Below are positions 8,524-17,984 of a stretch of DNA of 64,000 bases, one piece after another. Each line of letters opens with the position of its first letter. Positions within the stretch are counted from its first letter, which is position 1. Source of the stretch: CAVRCA01 sp965218045 (lineage in GTDB: Bacteria > Pseudomonadota > Alphaproteobacteria > Acetobacterales > Acetobacteraceae); contig CBDCJX010000002.1 of assembly GCA_965218045.1 (NCBI GenBank), forward strand, positions 1 to 64,000. Reading direction: 5' to 3'. A program made the translations under genes and the position numbers. The notes below the pieces were generated by a model. The model ran no database searches and was not told the DNA's origin. It saw only the letters and a program-made list of their open reading frames with translations.

Positions 8524-10128
8524 TCAGTGCGTCGGCGCGGATAGGGCTGCTCCGTTCTGCCGGTGCAAGGCGAAGCGATCCACCATCGTCGCGCTGGCGG
8601 CGTTGAGGCCGATGACCTCCACCGCGTGGTCGTGGCGTCGCCCCTTCAGCACCACGCGATCGAGCGCGCCGACCGCCGAGATGTCCCAGAAATGCGCGGC
8701 GCTGACATCGATGACGATCTTGTCGACGGGTTCGAGCAGATCGATCGCGTCGAAGAACGTGCCGGCGGAGGCGAAGAAGACCTGGCCCTCGACGCGATAG
8801 GTCCGCACCCGGCCATCGGGGGAAAGCGCCGAGGTGACCCGGCTGAGGCGCGAGACCTTGCCGGCGAAGAACACGCCGGACAACAGCACGCCGACCAGCA
8901 CGCCCTTGGAAAGATCGCCGGTCGCCACGACCGTCACGACGGTTGCGAGCATCACCACCGAGGATGGCAGCGGATTGGTGCGTAGCCGCGCGATCGAGCT
9001 CCAGGAAAACGTATTGATCGAAACCATGATCATCACGGCGGTGAGTGCGGCGACCGGCACGATGGCGAGCAGCTTCTGCAGCACCACGAGCAGCACCAGG
9101 AGGAACGCGCCGGCGGTCAAGGTGGAGAGCCGCCCTCGCCCGCCGGACGACACGTTGATCACCGACTGGCCGATCATCGCGCAGCCGCCCATGCCACCGA
9201 ACACGGCCGATGTCATGTTGGCGAGACCTTGGCCGACACACTCGCGGCTCTTGGGGCTCGGCGTATCGGTCATGTCGTCGACGATCTGCGCGGTGAGCAG
9301 CGATTCGAGCAGCCCGACCGCGGCGAGGGTCAATGACACCGGCAGCAGGATGCGCAGCGTCTCCAGCGTGTATGGCACGTCGGGGATGCCGAGGCTCGGC
9401 AGGGCGGATGGCAACTGGCCGAGATCGGCGACCGTTCGCACGTCGAGCCGGAACAGCGCCGTGGCCGTGGTCAGGACCGCGATGGCCACCAGGGGCGAGG
9501 GTATCGCACGGGTCAGCCGCGGGAACAGGTAGATGATCGCCAGCCCGACGGCGATGAGCGCGTAAGTGGCGTACGGCACATTGACGAGCTGCGGTAGCTG
9601 GGCGAGGAAGATCAGGATGGCCAGCGCATTGACGAAGCCGGTCATCACCGATTGCGACACGAAGCGCATCAATCGCCCGAGCTTGAGCACGCCGGCGAGT
9701 ATTTGCAGCACACCCATCAGGATGGTCGCGGCGAACAGGTATTGCACGCCGTGGTCACGCACCAAGCCGGTCATCAGCACGGCGGTGGCGGCGGTCGCGG
9801 CCGAGATCATCGCCGGGCGGCCACCGGCGAATGCAATGACGCACGCGATGACCACGGAGGCGTAGAGACCGACCTTGGGATCCACGCCGGCGATCACCGA
9901 GAACCCGATCGCCTCCGGGATCAGCGCCAGGGCAACGACGACCCCCGAGAGCATGTCGCCGCGGGGGTTGGCGAACCATTCGCGCAAGGCAGGGGAGAAC
10001 GATCGCATCGATTGCGCGGGCCGTGACGGACGCGCGGCTGTGTCGCCAAGCGAGGCGCCGGTCCGCGTTGCCGTTCCATGTGCGTTATCCGGCGGATTGG
10101 CGGCCGGAAGCGCCACCCGGGTTCGCAC
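8524..10128 (-). CDS. SulP family inorganic anion transporter with STAS domain
   Basis: An inner-membrane anion transporter of the SulP/SLC26 family (sulfate, bicarbonate and related anions). The hydrophobic core begins 'GDMLSGVVVALALIPEAIGF' and runs through about 10-12 helices, including 'TGFVNALAILIFLAQLPQL'. A C-terminal STAS domain follows, with 'DKIVIDVSAAHFWDISAVG'. The GTG at 10128 gives 534 residues; the ATG at 10008 gives 494 and drops a low-complexity leader. Neither has a clear ribosome site, so the start is uncertain. No linked gene points to the substrate. Family confident, anion not. Confidence 0.88.
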   Translation of the reverse strand: MRTRVALPAANPPDNAHGTATRTGASLGDTAARPSRPAQSMRSFSPALREWFANPRGDMLSGVVVALALIPEAIGFSVIAGVDPKVGLYASVVIACVIAFAGGRPAMISAATAATAVLMTGLVRDHGVQYLFAATILMGVLQILAGVLKLGRLMRFVSQSVMTGFVNALAILIFLAQLPQLVNVPYATYALIAVGLAIIYLFPRLTRAIPSPLVAIAVLTTATALFRLDVRTVADLGQLPSALPSLGIPDVPYTLETLRILLPVSLTLAAVGLLESLLTAQIVDDMTDTPSPKSRECVGQGLANMTSAVFGGMGGCAMIGQSVINVSSGGRGRLSTLTAGAFLLVLLVVLQKLLAIVPVAALTAVMIMVSINTFSWSSIARLRTNPLPSSVVMLATVVTVVATGDLSKGVLVGVLLSGVFFAGKVSRLSRVTSALSPDGRVRTYRVEGQVFFASAGTFFDAIDLLEPVDKIVIDVSAAHFWDISAVGALDRVVLKGRRHDHAVEVIGLNAASATMVDRFALHRQNGAALSAPTH

Positions 10129-10561
10129 CGGGTCCAGGCGAATGGCGGAGCTTAGCCGCGGTTCTGCTGCAATGCAACAAAAACGCTGTGATCCGCGAGT
10201 TCCCCCACCCGCCTGCGCCGTGCTCGGCGAAGCCCAGCGCCCACGGCTTCACTCACGTGTATCACACGGTTAGCTAGTATTGCAACATATTGTTAGTGGA
10301 GTCCCGGCGGGACTGGAACAGCCGGCGCCAACCCTCGCCGGATGGTCCTGGAGTGCTTCGCCTCCAGCTCGCAAGGGCGATGCGACGACGCGGTCCGCCG
10401 TGGGTCCGCTGCAACGCTGGGTCAAGTCGACCCGAAACCGCCGTTGTCCCGCTTCCCGGGCTCACGCGTCTGGCAGGCGAGATTGACGCGTATTGTCGCG
10501 GGCCTCGCCGAGGCCGGCGCCGACCGTGGCTGAGAACCGTCAGGGAACAGGGCTTCTGGTA
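10129..10561. other. intergenic region, no gene recognised
   Basis: About 430 bp between the SulP gene and the ATP-grasp gene. Short open frames on both strands lack recognisable motifs or ribosome sites. The part around 10255-10300 is more A+T-rich than its surroundings, and a 5-bp hairpin lies at 10302-10314. It may hold the SulP promoter, but I could not define one. Confidence 0.4.
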
Positions 10562-11704
10562 TCAGACCCACTGCCGCCCAACCAGCCAGGCCGCCTGGCG
10601 GATCTTGCGTATCAGCAGCGGCCAGTCACTCCAGTAGATGTTCGTTCGCACCGGGAAATAGGCACTGCGGCGCATGATCTCCTTGGTTGCCGGCCAACGC
10701 GAGCGGTTCCAGTAGATAATCTCCGCCGGGATCGGCGTACGGAACATGATGCCTTCCCGATAGTCACGTTGGTAACTTTGTTCGAGACGCCCGAACGCCA
10801 GATCGAGATAAGCCTTGGGCAGGTCGACGCCCAGCTTGTAGGCAAAGTTGGTGGTGCCGGACAGGCGCGGATTGAGCTCCAGCAGCAGATACTCGCCCTT
10901 CGCATTGCGCAGGAAATCGAAATCGACCGCGCCATGCCAGCCGAGCTCGCGCGCCACCTTGCGGGTCGCATCGACCAGCTCGGGGTCATGCAGCGTGAAT
11001 GCATACGGAGGTGTGCCGCCAACCTGGGATTCGATTGGCGAGCGAAACGCGAAGAAGGCGACGACATCGCCGTGCTTGCAGATGGCGGTGACGTCGAACA
11101 GGTCGCCGCCGATGAACTCCTGCACGAACGGCCAGTTGTCCGGGCTGCCGCGCTGCTCAAAAAAGGCGATCAGGGCGCGCGCGTCGCGCACGATCTGTAC
11201 CCCCGTGCTGCCGGTGCCCATCGGCAGCTTGGCGACGCACGGATAACTGATCTCCTCGGCAAGCGCGCGCGCCTGCTCCAGGTTCTCGGGGAAGTAGCTG
11301 TGCGGGATGCGGATGTCATGCTGGAGGGCGAAACGGGCCAGTTTCGCCTTGTCCTGGCCGTTCCTCACCTTGTCGGGCGACGCGAGTTCGACGCGCACGT
11401 GCTGGCGTAGCTCGTCGATGCGACCCGCTATCGTGTCGACCACCGCGTCGCTGACGGGCACGAACAGATCGAACTTGCCGTCACGCAGCACTTGCAGCAG
11501 CCGGTCGACATAGGTGTCGCCGGTGTTCTCCGCCGGACTCTCGATGAAGCCGGAGCAGAACTTCGACTTCGAGAGCGGCTGCTTAGGATCGGGATCGTAA
11601 AGAAATACCTGGTGGCCGAGCCGGCCATAGCTCTGCACGTAGGCCATGGCGGTTTCCCATTGTGCAGACGTCACCAGAATCCGCTTCGCGTCGCTCCGTC
11701 GCAT
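10562..11704 (-). CDS. ATP-grasp domain protein (carboxylate-amine ligase-like)
   Basis: A 380-residue stand-alone ATP-grasp protein. The N-terminal Rossmann-like part starts 'RILVTSAQWETAMAYVQ'. The ATP-binding loop is 'PCVAKLPMGTGSTGVQIV' and the Mg/ATP site is 'YLLLELNPRLSGTTNFAYK'. The architecture matches carbamoyl-phosphate-synthase-like ligases that join a carboxylate to an amine or thiol through an acyl phosphate. AGGGA lies 7 nt before the ATG at 11704. It stands alone between unrelated genes, so no substrate or pathway can be inferred. The last 60 residues ('WNRSRWPATKEIMRR' onwards) look family-specific. Confidence 0.8.
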   Translation of the reverse strand: MRRSDAKRILVTSAQWETAMAYVQSYGRLGHQVFLYDPDPKQPLSKSKFCSGFIESPAENTGDTYVDRLLQVLRDGKFDLFVPVSDAVVDTIAGRIDELRQHVRVELASPDKVRNGQDKAKLARFALQHDIRIPHSYFPENLEQARALAEEISYPCVAKLPMGTGSTGVQIVRDARALIAFFEQRGSPDNWPFVQEFIGGDLFDVTAICKHGDVVAFFAFRSPIESQVGGTPPYAFTLHDPELVDATRKVARELGWHGAVDFDFLRNAKGEYLLLELNPRLSGTTNFAYKLGVDLPKAYLDLAFGRLEQSYQRDYREGIMFRTPIPAEIIYWNRSRWPATKEIMRRSAYFPVRTNIYWSDWPLLIRKIRQAAWLVGRQWV

Positions 11705-11838
11705 TAAAGATCCCTAATGTTTTCCTAACCCCAGACGGAGCCATCCTACAACGCCCGAGCGATATTTATGCAATCACGTCTACATGTGTGAGAGATTTCG
11801 CACGTTAGTCACGCGCCGCAAGGCGGCGGTGGCGATGC

Positions 11839-13071
11839 TCAGCCCGCAACCATCGGACAGTGGCCCTCCGCCAAGGGGCGGAACGCCTGGTCACCCGGGA
11901 CGATCTTCACCACCCGCGCGAGGTCGAGATCGCCATGCGACTCGCTGGGCGTCTTGATCTCCATCAGACGCATGTCGTGGACCATGCGGCCGTCCTGGCG
12001 AACCACGCAGCGCCCGAACATGGCGTCGTCGAACGGCGCTGACTTGAGCTGCTCGACAACCGCTCGCCCGTCCGATTTGGCGCGCGCGAGCCCCACCGCC
12101 GCGACGGCTTTCAGGTAGTTGTAGGCGCCGCTGTAGTCGCCGATGTGGTTCTGCGCCAGCGGGCCGCCGTTCAACACCGGGGCAAGCCGCTGTTGCAACG
12201 CGCGGGTGGCGTCGTTCTGGTCCCAGTAGGCGGCGACGGCATAGTTCAGCCCGTGCCCGGTGCGCAAACCCACCGCCTTGACCAGCGGCGTGTCGAACAG
12301 CGGCAGGACGATGGCCTGGCCGCTACCGAGAATGCCGAACTCCGCCGCCTGCTTGATGCAGTTCACCGCGTCCTCGCCCGAGTTGGCGAGGCAGATGACT
12401 TTCGCGCCGCTCGCTTGCGCGCGGAGCAGATAGCTCGAGAAATCGGTCGTGCCGGGGAAAGGGTGCGCGACCGTGCCGAGCACTTTGGCGCCGTTCTGCT
12501 CCAGGATGTGCGTGATGCTCGCCACCTGGGACTTGCCCATCGCGTAGTCGGGCATGATGAAGAACCAGGTGTCGAGCTGCCTGGCCAGCGCCGCGCGCGC
12601 GACCGTGGCGCCCAACGCATAGGTATCGTGCGTCCAATGTACGTGGTTCGGCCCGCACAGCTTGCCGGTGATCTCGTCGCTCGCCGTGGCGGTGAACACG
12701 ACCACCTTGTTGCGCTCCTTCGCCAGCGAGCCGAGGCCGAAGGCGAGCGCGGACATCGGCACGTCCAGGATACAGTCGACGCTTTTGGTGTCGAACCACT
12801 CCCGTGCGATGCCGAGCCCGATGTCGGGCTTGAGCTGGAAATCGCTCGACAGCACCTCGACCGGGATGTCCGGGTGCTGCTTGCGAAAATCCTCGGCGGC
12901 CGCGTTCACCGCCGCCACCGCGCCGGCGCCGGAAAGCGTGGCGTACGAGCCATTGAGGTCGCTCAGCACGCCGAGGCGCACCACCTCCGCCGCGTAGCCC
13001 CGCCGGACGAACGGAGCCGCGAGGACCGCGCTTGCCGTCGCGGCGATCAGGGTCCGACGCGTGTGCCGCAT
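11839..13071 (-). CDS. ABC transporter periplasmic substrate-binding protein (Leu/Ile/Val-binding family)
   Basis: A 410-residue periplasmic binding protein of the branched-chain amino acid/amide type (Peripla_BP_6). The N-terminus 'MRHTRRTLIAATASAVLAAP' is a signal peptide with a twin-arginine-like RR. The mature part begins near 'AEVVRLGVLSDLNGSYATLSG', the usual first strand and ligand loop. The ATG at 13071 has GGAGAG upstream and beats longer in-frame starts. No permease or ATPase genes are adjacent. The M20 amidohydrolase and aldolase genes upstream suggest use of a nitrogenous small molecule, but that is inference. Confidence 0.88.
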   Translation of the reverse strand: MRHTRRTLIAATASAVLAAPFVRRGYAAEVVRLGVLSDLNGSYATLSGAGAVAAVNAAAEDFRKQHPDIPVEVLSSDFQLKPDIGLGIAREWFDTKSVDCILDVPMSALAFGLGSLAKERNKVVVFTATASDEITGKLCGPNHVHWTHDTYALGATVARAALARQLDTWFFIMPDYAMGKSQVASITHILEQNGAKVLGTVAHPFPGTTDFSSYLLRAQASGAKVICLANSGEDAVNCIKQAAEFGILGSGQAIVLPLFDTPLVKAVGLRTGHGLNYAVAAYWDQNDATRALQQRLAPVLNGGPLAQNHIGDYSGAYNYLKAVAAVGLARAKSDGRAVVEQLKSAPFDDAMFGRCVVRQDGRMVHDMRLMEIKTPSESHGDLDLARVVKIVPGDQAFRPLAEGHCPMVAG

Positions 13072-13132
13072 GATTTTTCTCTCCATTGTGACAGACAAGT
13101 GTGAAAGGCCGCGCCGAGAAGCGGAGCGGCGG

Positions 13133-14381
13133 TCAGATAGCTCGGTTGGCCCGCGCCAGCACCGCCTCGAACAATACCTGGCAGCCGGCCTCGGCCTCGG
13201 CGGGCTCGATGCTCTCGGCCTCGTTGTGCGACAGGCCATCCTTGCACGGCGTGAAGATCATCGCCGCCGGCACCCGTCGCGCGACATAGACCGCGTCGTG
13301 GCCGGCCCCGGAGACGATCTCGCGCGCCTGGTAGCCGAGCCGCCGCGCCGCCTGGCGCACCAGGTCGACGCACTCGGCATCGAACGGCTGCGCCGGGTTC
13401 TTGAACACCTGGCTGACCTCCAGCTGCACGCCGCAATCGCGGGCGATGAAGCCGGCTTCGCGCGGGAACTGCGCGTCGAGCCGGTCGATCTCGGCGTCGC
13501 TCGGGTGGCGGAATTCGACCGAGAAGCGCACCTCGCCCGGAATAACGTTGCGGCTGTTCGGTTGCACCATGAGCTGGCCCACCGTGCCGCGCCCGTCCTC
13601 GCCGCGCGCCCGCATCATGCGGTCCACCAGGTCGATGATCCGCGCGGCACAGACCAGCGCGTCCTTGCGCGCCGAGGGCGGGGTGGTGCCGGCGTGCGAG
13701 TCCTGGCCGGTGACCAACGCGTCGTACCAGACCATCGCTTGCGCGCCGGTGACGATGCCGATCGCCTCGCCGTTGCGTTCGAGGATCGGCCCCTGCTCGA
13801 TGTGCAGCTCGAAATAGGCGTCCGCCGGGAACGCCTCGGCCTTTTCCGGGCCGCGCGCGCCGATGCCGTCGAGCGCCGCCTCCACCTTGACCCCCGTCGT
13901 ATCGGTCTTGGCGTATGCCTCGTCGATCGGCAGGACGCCGGCCCACACCCCCGAGCCCATCAGCGAGTAGCCGAACCGGCTGCCCTCCTCGTCGGTCCAG
14001 TTCACCAGCTCGACCGGTGCCTCGGTGACGATGCCGAGATCATCCAGGCTGCGCATCACCTCGAGCCCGGCCAGCACGCCGAGCGCGCCGTCGAACTTGC
14101 CGCCCGAAGGCTGGCTGTCGAGATGGCTGCCGAACAGCACCGGCAGGACGGGCGGGGTCGCGGCCGGGGCGGCGGGCGAACATGTTGCCCATCGCGTCGA
14201 CCCGCACGGCAAGGCCGGCCGCCTCGCACAACGCGCGAAACCGCTCGCGACCGGCGCGGTCGACCTCGCTGAGCGCGAGGCGCCGCACACCGCCCTTTGG
14301 CGTGGCGCCGATCTGGGCCATCTCCATCAGGCTGTCCCACAGCCGTCGCCCGTCGATGCGTTGGTTGGTCTGCCCGCTCAC
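13133..14381 (-). pseudogene. Zn-dependent M20 amidohydrolase (allantoate/N-carbamoyl amino acid type), frameshifted
   Basis: A metallo-amidohydrolase of the allantoate amidohydrolase/N-carbamoyl-L-amino-acid hydrolase/ureidopropionase family, normally about 415 residues. The N-terminus ('GQTNQRIDGRRLWDSLMEM' to 'DAMGNMFARRPGRDP') is in one frame. The rest starts around 'TPPVLPVLFGSHLDSQPSGG' in another, so one base is gained or two lost near 14140-14170, in a G-rich stretch. All metal ligands are present: the His of GSHLD, the Asp of KFDGALG, the EE pair of TDEEGSR, the His of HIEQGPILE and the final His of LSHNEAE. The start is GTG 14381 after GGGAG. It may be a real frameshift or a sequencing error. 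It lies just upstream of the binding protein on the same strand. Confidence 0.8.
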
Positions 14382-14469
14382 GCCCTGCTCTCCCGTTGGC
14401 GGGCCATCTTGCCCGGCGCAGCACTTCCTGCAAGCTTGCCGCGCGACGGGTTCGGCGCGAGGAAGCGAC

Positions 14470-15258
14470 ATGGCACACGCTCTGCGGTACGGGAGCGCAC
14501 CCGGCGTGCTGCGCAACAGCGCTCTTGGCTCGGCGGAGGTGTGGCAGGCGCGGGTCGATCTCGCCGCCTGCTTCCGCATGGCCGCGCGGCTCGGCTTGCA
14601 CGAGGGGATCTGCAATCACCTCTCGGCCATGGTGCCGGGGCGCGACGACCTATTCCTGGTCAACCCCTACGGCTACGGTTTTGCCGAGATCACCGCCTCG
14701 CGGCTGCTGATCTGCGATCTGCACGGCGGGGTGGTGGAGGGCAGCGGCGCGCCGGAAGCCACCGCGTTCCACATCCACGCCCGGCTGCACCTGCGCCTGC
14801 CGCGCGCGCGGGCGGCGTTCCACACCCACATGCCGAACGCCACCGCGCTGACCATGCTGGAAGGGCCGCCGCTGGTGTGGGCCGGGCAGACCGCGCTCAA
14901 ATTCCACGGCCGCACCGCGGTCGACGAGACCTATAATGGGCTGGCGCTCGACGAAGCCGAGGGCGACCGCATCGCCGCCGCGATGGGCGAGGCCGACATC
15001 GTCTTCCTGCGCCATCACGGCGTGATCGTGGTCGGTGCCGGCATCGCCGAGGCGTGGGACGATCTTTATTACCTCGAACGCGCCTGCGAGGTGCAGCGTC
15101 TCGCGGAATCGACCGGCAGGCGGATCGTCTCGGTGCCGCCCGAGATCGCTCGCCACACCGCGACACAGATGCGGGCGGGCGACGCCGAATCGGCCCGCTT
15201 GCACCTGCAAAGCATTCGCCGCGTGCTGGACCGGGAGGCGCCGGACTATCGCCGCTGA
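14470..15258 (+). CDS. class II aldolase/adducin family protein
   Basis: A 262-residue zinc-dependent class II aldolase-fold protein of the L-fuculose-1-phosphate aldolase/adducin type. Metal-binding His residues are in 'AAFHTHMPNATAL' and 'FLRHHGVIVVG'. The N-terminal 'LGLHEGICNHLSAMVP' is the family's usual opening. The ATG at 14470 is preceded by GAGGAAG. The reading frame extends further upstream across the amidohydrolase gene, but that part has no homology. Many family members of this kind next to catabolic genes are uncharacterised, and aldolase activity is not assured. Confidence 0.85.
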   Translation: MAHALRYGSAPGVLRNSALGSAEVWQARVDLAACFRMAARLGLHEGICNHLSAMVPGRDDLFLVNPYGYGFAEITASRLLICDLHGGVVEGSGAPEATAFHIHARLHLRLPRARAAFHTHMPNATALTMLEGPPLVWAGQTALKFHGRTAVDETYNGLALDEAEGDRIAAAMGEADIVFLRHHGVIVVGAGIAEAWDDLYYLERACEVQRLAESTGRRIVSVPPEIARHTATQMRAGDAESARLHLQSIRRVLDREAPDYRR

Positions 15259-15303
15259 TCGCCCGCTTTCGCCGTAACCGTCGCCCGCCCGCCAGGAACA
15301 TCC

Positions 15304-15741
15304 ATGCCGCTCCACCGCATCCCCATCATCGCGGCCGCCTTGCTGCTCGCCGGTTGCAAGCTGATCGACCAGACCACTTTCGCGCCGAAGGCCGCTGAAC
15401 CCAGTCCGACCGAGCTCGCGGCCCTGCCCCCGGTCACCGGTCTGCCGCCGCTGCTGACCATCCGCTACGGCACGCCCAATCCGAGTTACCAGGAGCAGCT
15501 CCGCATCGCGGTGAGGGCGGCCGAGCAGCGCCGGCCGGGGGCGCTCTACGACGTCGTCGCCGTGGTACCGGCCGCGCCTGATCCGGCGCTGCGCCGGCGT
15601 GAGCTCGACCAGACCCGCCCCAACGCGGTCGCCGTGATGCGCTCGATGATCCAGCTCGGCGTGCCCGATACGCGGATCGGACTTGGGGCCCGCACCGATC
15701 CGGCCGCGACAGTGCGGGAGGTCCGTGTCTACGTCCGTTGA
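15304..15741 (+). CDS. predicted lipoprotein, function unknown
   Basis: A 145-residue protein whose N-terminus is a lipoprotein signal with lipobox 'LLLAGC' (Cys18). The mature part has a Pro-rich stretch followed by a domain with 'YDVVAVVPAAPDP' and a C-terminal 'VREVRVYVR'. The segment between them, with 'NAVAVMRSMIQLGVPDTRI', loosely resembles OmpA-like or pilus-assembly lipoproteins, but I cannot assign a family. It starts 45 bp after the aldolase stop and overlaps the next gene by 17 bp. It is probably exported and membrane anchored. Confidence 0.7.
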   Translation: MPLHRIPIIAAALLLAGCKLIDQTTFAPKAAEPSPTELAALPPVTGLPPLLTIRYGTPNPSYQEQLRIAVRAAEQRRPGALYDVVAVVPAAPDPALRRRELDQTRPNAVAVMRSMIQLGVPDTRIGLGARTDPAATVREVRVYVR

Positions 15742-16642
15742 CAGGCCGGTAGCCGCGCCGGCTGCGAGCACGGCGCGGGGGCTCGGGTTCCTGCTGTTCG
15801 CCGCCGGCACCTGGGGCCTCAACTGGCCGGTGTTGAAATACCTGCTCGGGGTGCTGCCGCCGTTCTCGGTGCGGACGTCGATGGCGTTGTTCGGCATGGG
15901 GCTCGGCGTCGTGGTCGCGCTGCTGCGTGGCGAGCGGCTGCGCCTGCCGGTGGACCAGATCGGCCGGACCGTGGTGTATGCGATGCTGAACTTCGGCTTG
16001 TTCAGCGTGCTGACCATGCTGACCCTGCTGTGGCTCAGCGCCTCCGAGGGCGTGATCTTCGTCTACTCGATGCCGATCTGGGCGACCTTCATTTCCTGGG
16101 GCGTCTACGGCGAGCGGCTCACGAGCTGGCGGTTGCTGGCCCTGGCCCTCGGCTTCGCCGGCGTCTTGGTGCTGGTCGGCCCGGGCTTGCTGCTGGGGAC
16201 AGCGGGCGGCCTCGGGTGGAGCAAGCTGCCGGGTGTCGGCTTCGCGCTGGCCGCGGCGGTGATGTTCGCGGTCGGCACCGTGCTGGCCAAGCATCGGCCG
16301 TTGCAGCTCCCGCCGGTCGCCGGCGTGACCTGGCAGGCGGCGATCGGCGCGGTGCCGCCCGGCGTGCTGGCGCTGTTCGAGCACCCCGACTGGTCGCGCG
16401 TGCCGCTGCTCGGCTGGCTGGCGCTGCTCTATTGCGGCACCACGCCGATGATCCTGGCCTATCTCGCCTGGTTCCGCGCGCTGCGGCTGCTGCCCTCATC
16501 GACAGCGGCGATCGGCACCTTGATCGCGCCGGTGATCGGCGTCGGCGGATCGGCGCTGTTGCTCGGCGAGCCGCTGGGCTTCACCCAGCTCGCCGCGCTG
16601 GGGCTGACCTTGACCGGCGTCGCTCTCGCGGTGCGTGGATAG
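15725..16642 (+). CDS. EamA/DMT family transporter
   Basis: A 305-residue inner-membrane protein of the drug/metabolite transporter superfamily with two EamA repeats of about five helices each. The first begins 'GLGFLLFAAGTWGLNWPVLK', the second near 'LGWSKLPGVGFALAAAVMF'. 'SSTAAIGTLIAPVIGVGGSA' followed by 'LLLGEPLGFTQLAAL' is the characteristic end of the second repeat. GTG 15725 with GGGAGG just upstream is the likely start; a start 42 bp earlier is possible. It overlaps the lipoprotein gene. Substrate unknown; many relatives export amino acids or metabolites. Confidence 0.85.
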   Translation: MSTSVDRPVAAPAASTARGLGFLLFAAGTWGLNWPVLKYLLGVLPPFSVRTSMALFGMGLGVVVALLRGERLRLPVDQIGRTVVYAMLNFGLFSVLTMLTLLWLSASEGVIFVYSMPIWATFISWGVYGERLTSWRLLALALGFAGVLVLVGPGLLLGTAGGLGWSKLPGVGFALAAAVMFAVGTVLAKHRPLQLPPVAGVTWQAAIGAVPPGVLALFEHPDWSRVPLLGWLALLYCGTTPMILAYLAWFRALRLLPSSTAAIGTLIAPVIGVGGSALLLGEPLGFTQLAALGLTLTGVALAVRG

Positions 16643-16766
16643 CAGGCGCGATCCTGATCGGCGGTGAGATCACGATCACAGGCTTTGTCGCCGCACCTCG
16701 TCATCCTATAACGCGGACGTCCGGCCGCGTGGCCGATGACGAGGACCAAGCCTGAAGGCGCTGGCG

Positions 16767-17972
16767 ATGCATCCTTTCCACGACCTCTGCCGCCGCTCGC
16801 TGGCGGATATCCGCGCGCAAGGACGCTACCGGAGCTTCACGCCGCTGGAGAAGCGCGCGGTCGAGTTCCCGATCTACCGGCGCTTGGACGGCGGGCAGGT
16901 GCTGGTCTGGTCGTCGAACGACTATCTCGGCATGGGCAACAGCGCCCTGGTGATCGAGGCGGCGTGCAAGGCGGCGCAGCGCATGGGCGCCGGCGCCGGT
17001 GGCACCCGCAACATCAGCGGCACCAGCCCGTTGCACGACGCGCTGGAGGCGGAGCTCGCCAGCCTGCACGGCAAGCAGGCGGCGCTGCTGTTCACCTCCG
17101 GCTTCGTCTCCAACCAGGGCTCGCTGTCGACCATCCTCGGCGCGCTGCCCGACTGGCACGTGTTCTCCGACGCCAAGAACCACGCCTCGATGATCGCCGG
17201 CATCAAGGGCGCCCGCTCGGCGACCTGCCACGTGTTCCGCCACAACGACCTCGACCATCTGGAGGAGCGGCTGCGCGCGGCCCCGGTCGCCGCGCCCAAG
17301 CTGATCGCCTTCGAGAGCGTCTACTCGATGGATGGCGACATCGCGCCGATCGGGGCGATCTGCGATCTGGCCGCGCGTTACGGGGCGCTCACCTATCTCG
17401 ATGAGGTGCACGCGGTCGGCATGTACGGGCCGACCGGGGCCGGTGTCGCCGAGCGCGACGGGGTGGCGCATCGGGTCGACATCATCGAGGGCACCTTGGC
17501 CAAGGCATTCGGCACGCATGGCGGCTACATCGCGGGCGAGGCGGAGGTCGTCGACTGGGTGCGCTCCAGCGCCGCCGGCTTCATCTTCACCACCGCGTTG
17601 CCGCCGATGGTGGTGGCGGCGGCGCTGGCGAGCGTGCGGCACCTGCGCGGCGATCACGCAAGGCGCGCCAAGCTGTTCGAGCGCGCGGCGACCCTGAAGC
17701 GGCGGCTAGACGCGGCCGGACTGCCGCGGCTGCCGTCGGACAGCCACATCGTCCCGCTGCATATCGGCGAGGCGGCCCTGTGCGCGGAGGTGAGCCGACG
17801 GCTGCTGACCGAGTTCGACCTCTACGCCACGCCGATCAACTACCCGACGGTGCCGCGCGGCACCGAGCGGCTACGCCTGACCGCCACCCCGTTCCACACC
17901 GACGCGATGATGGACCAACTGATCGGCGCCCTGCTCGCCATCCTGCGGCCCGGCCGCCGGCAGGCCGCCTAG
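16767..17972 (+). CDS. hemA: 5-aminolevulinate synthase
   Basis: A 401-residue PLP enzyme that condenses glycine with succinyl-CoA to 5-aminolevulinate, the first committed step of tetrapyrrole synthesis in Alphaproteobacteria. Motifs: 'SSNDYLGMG', glycine loop 'GAGAGGTRNISGT', 'FESVYSMDGDIAPI', 'YLDEVHAVGMYGP', and PLP-binding Lys246 in 'EGTLAKAFGTHGGY'. It matches the ALAS rather than the KBL/BioF branch in 'TRNISGT' and the C-terminal 'INYPTVPRGTERLRLT'. It stands alone, with 124 bp upstream. It supports the alphaproteobacterial assignment. Confidence 0.96.
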   Translation: MHPFHDLCRRSLADIRAQGRYRSFTPLEKRAVEFPIYRRLDGGQVLVWSSNDYLGMGNSALVIEAACKAAQRMGAGAGGTRNISGTSPLHDALEAELASLHGKQAALLFTSGFVSNQGSLSTILGALPDWHVFSDAKNHASMIAGIKGARSATCHVFRHNDLDHLEERLRAAPVAAPKLIAFESVYSMDGDIAPIGAICDLAARYGALTYLDEVHAVGMYGPTGAGVAERDGVAHRVDIIEGTLAKAFGTHGGYIAGEAEVVDWVRSSAAGFIFTTALPPMVVAAALASVRHLRGDHARRAKLFERAATLKRRLDAAGLPRLPSDSHIVPLHIGEAALCAEVSRRLLTEFDLYATPINYPTVPRGTERLRLTATPFHTDAMMDQLIGALLAILRPGRRQAA

Positions 17973-17984
17973 CGCCGTCCCGAA

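Noticed and set aside
10302..10314. Small palindrome GTCCCGGCGGGAC as a terminator
   Set aside because: Only 5 bp of stem, no T-tract, and not at the end of a gene.
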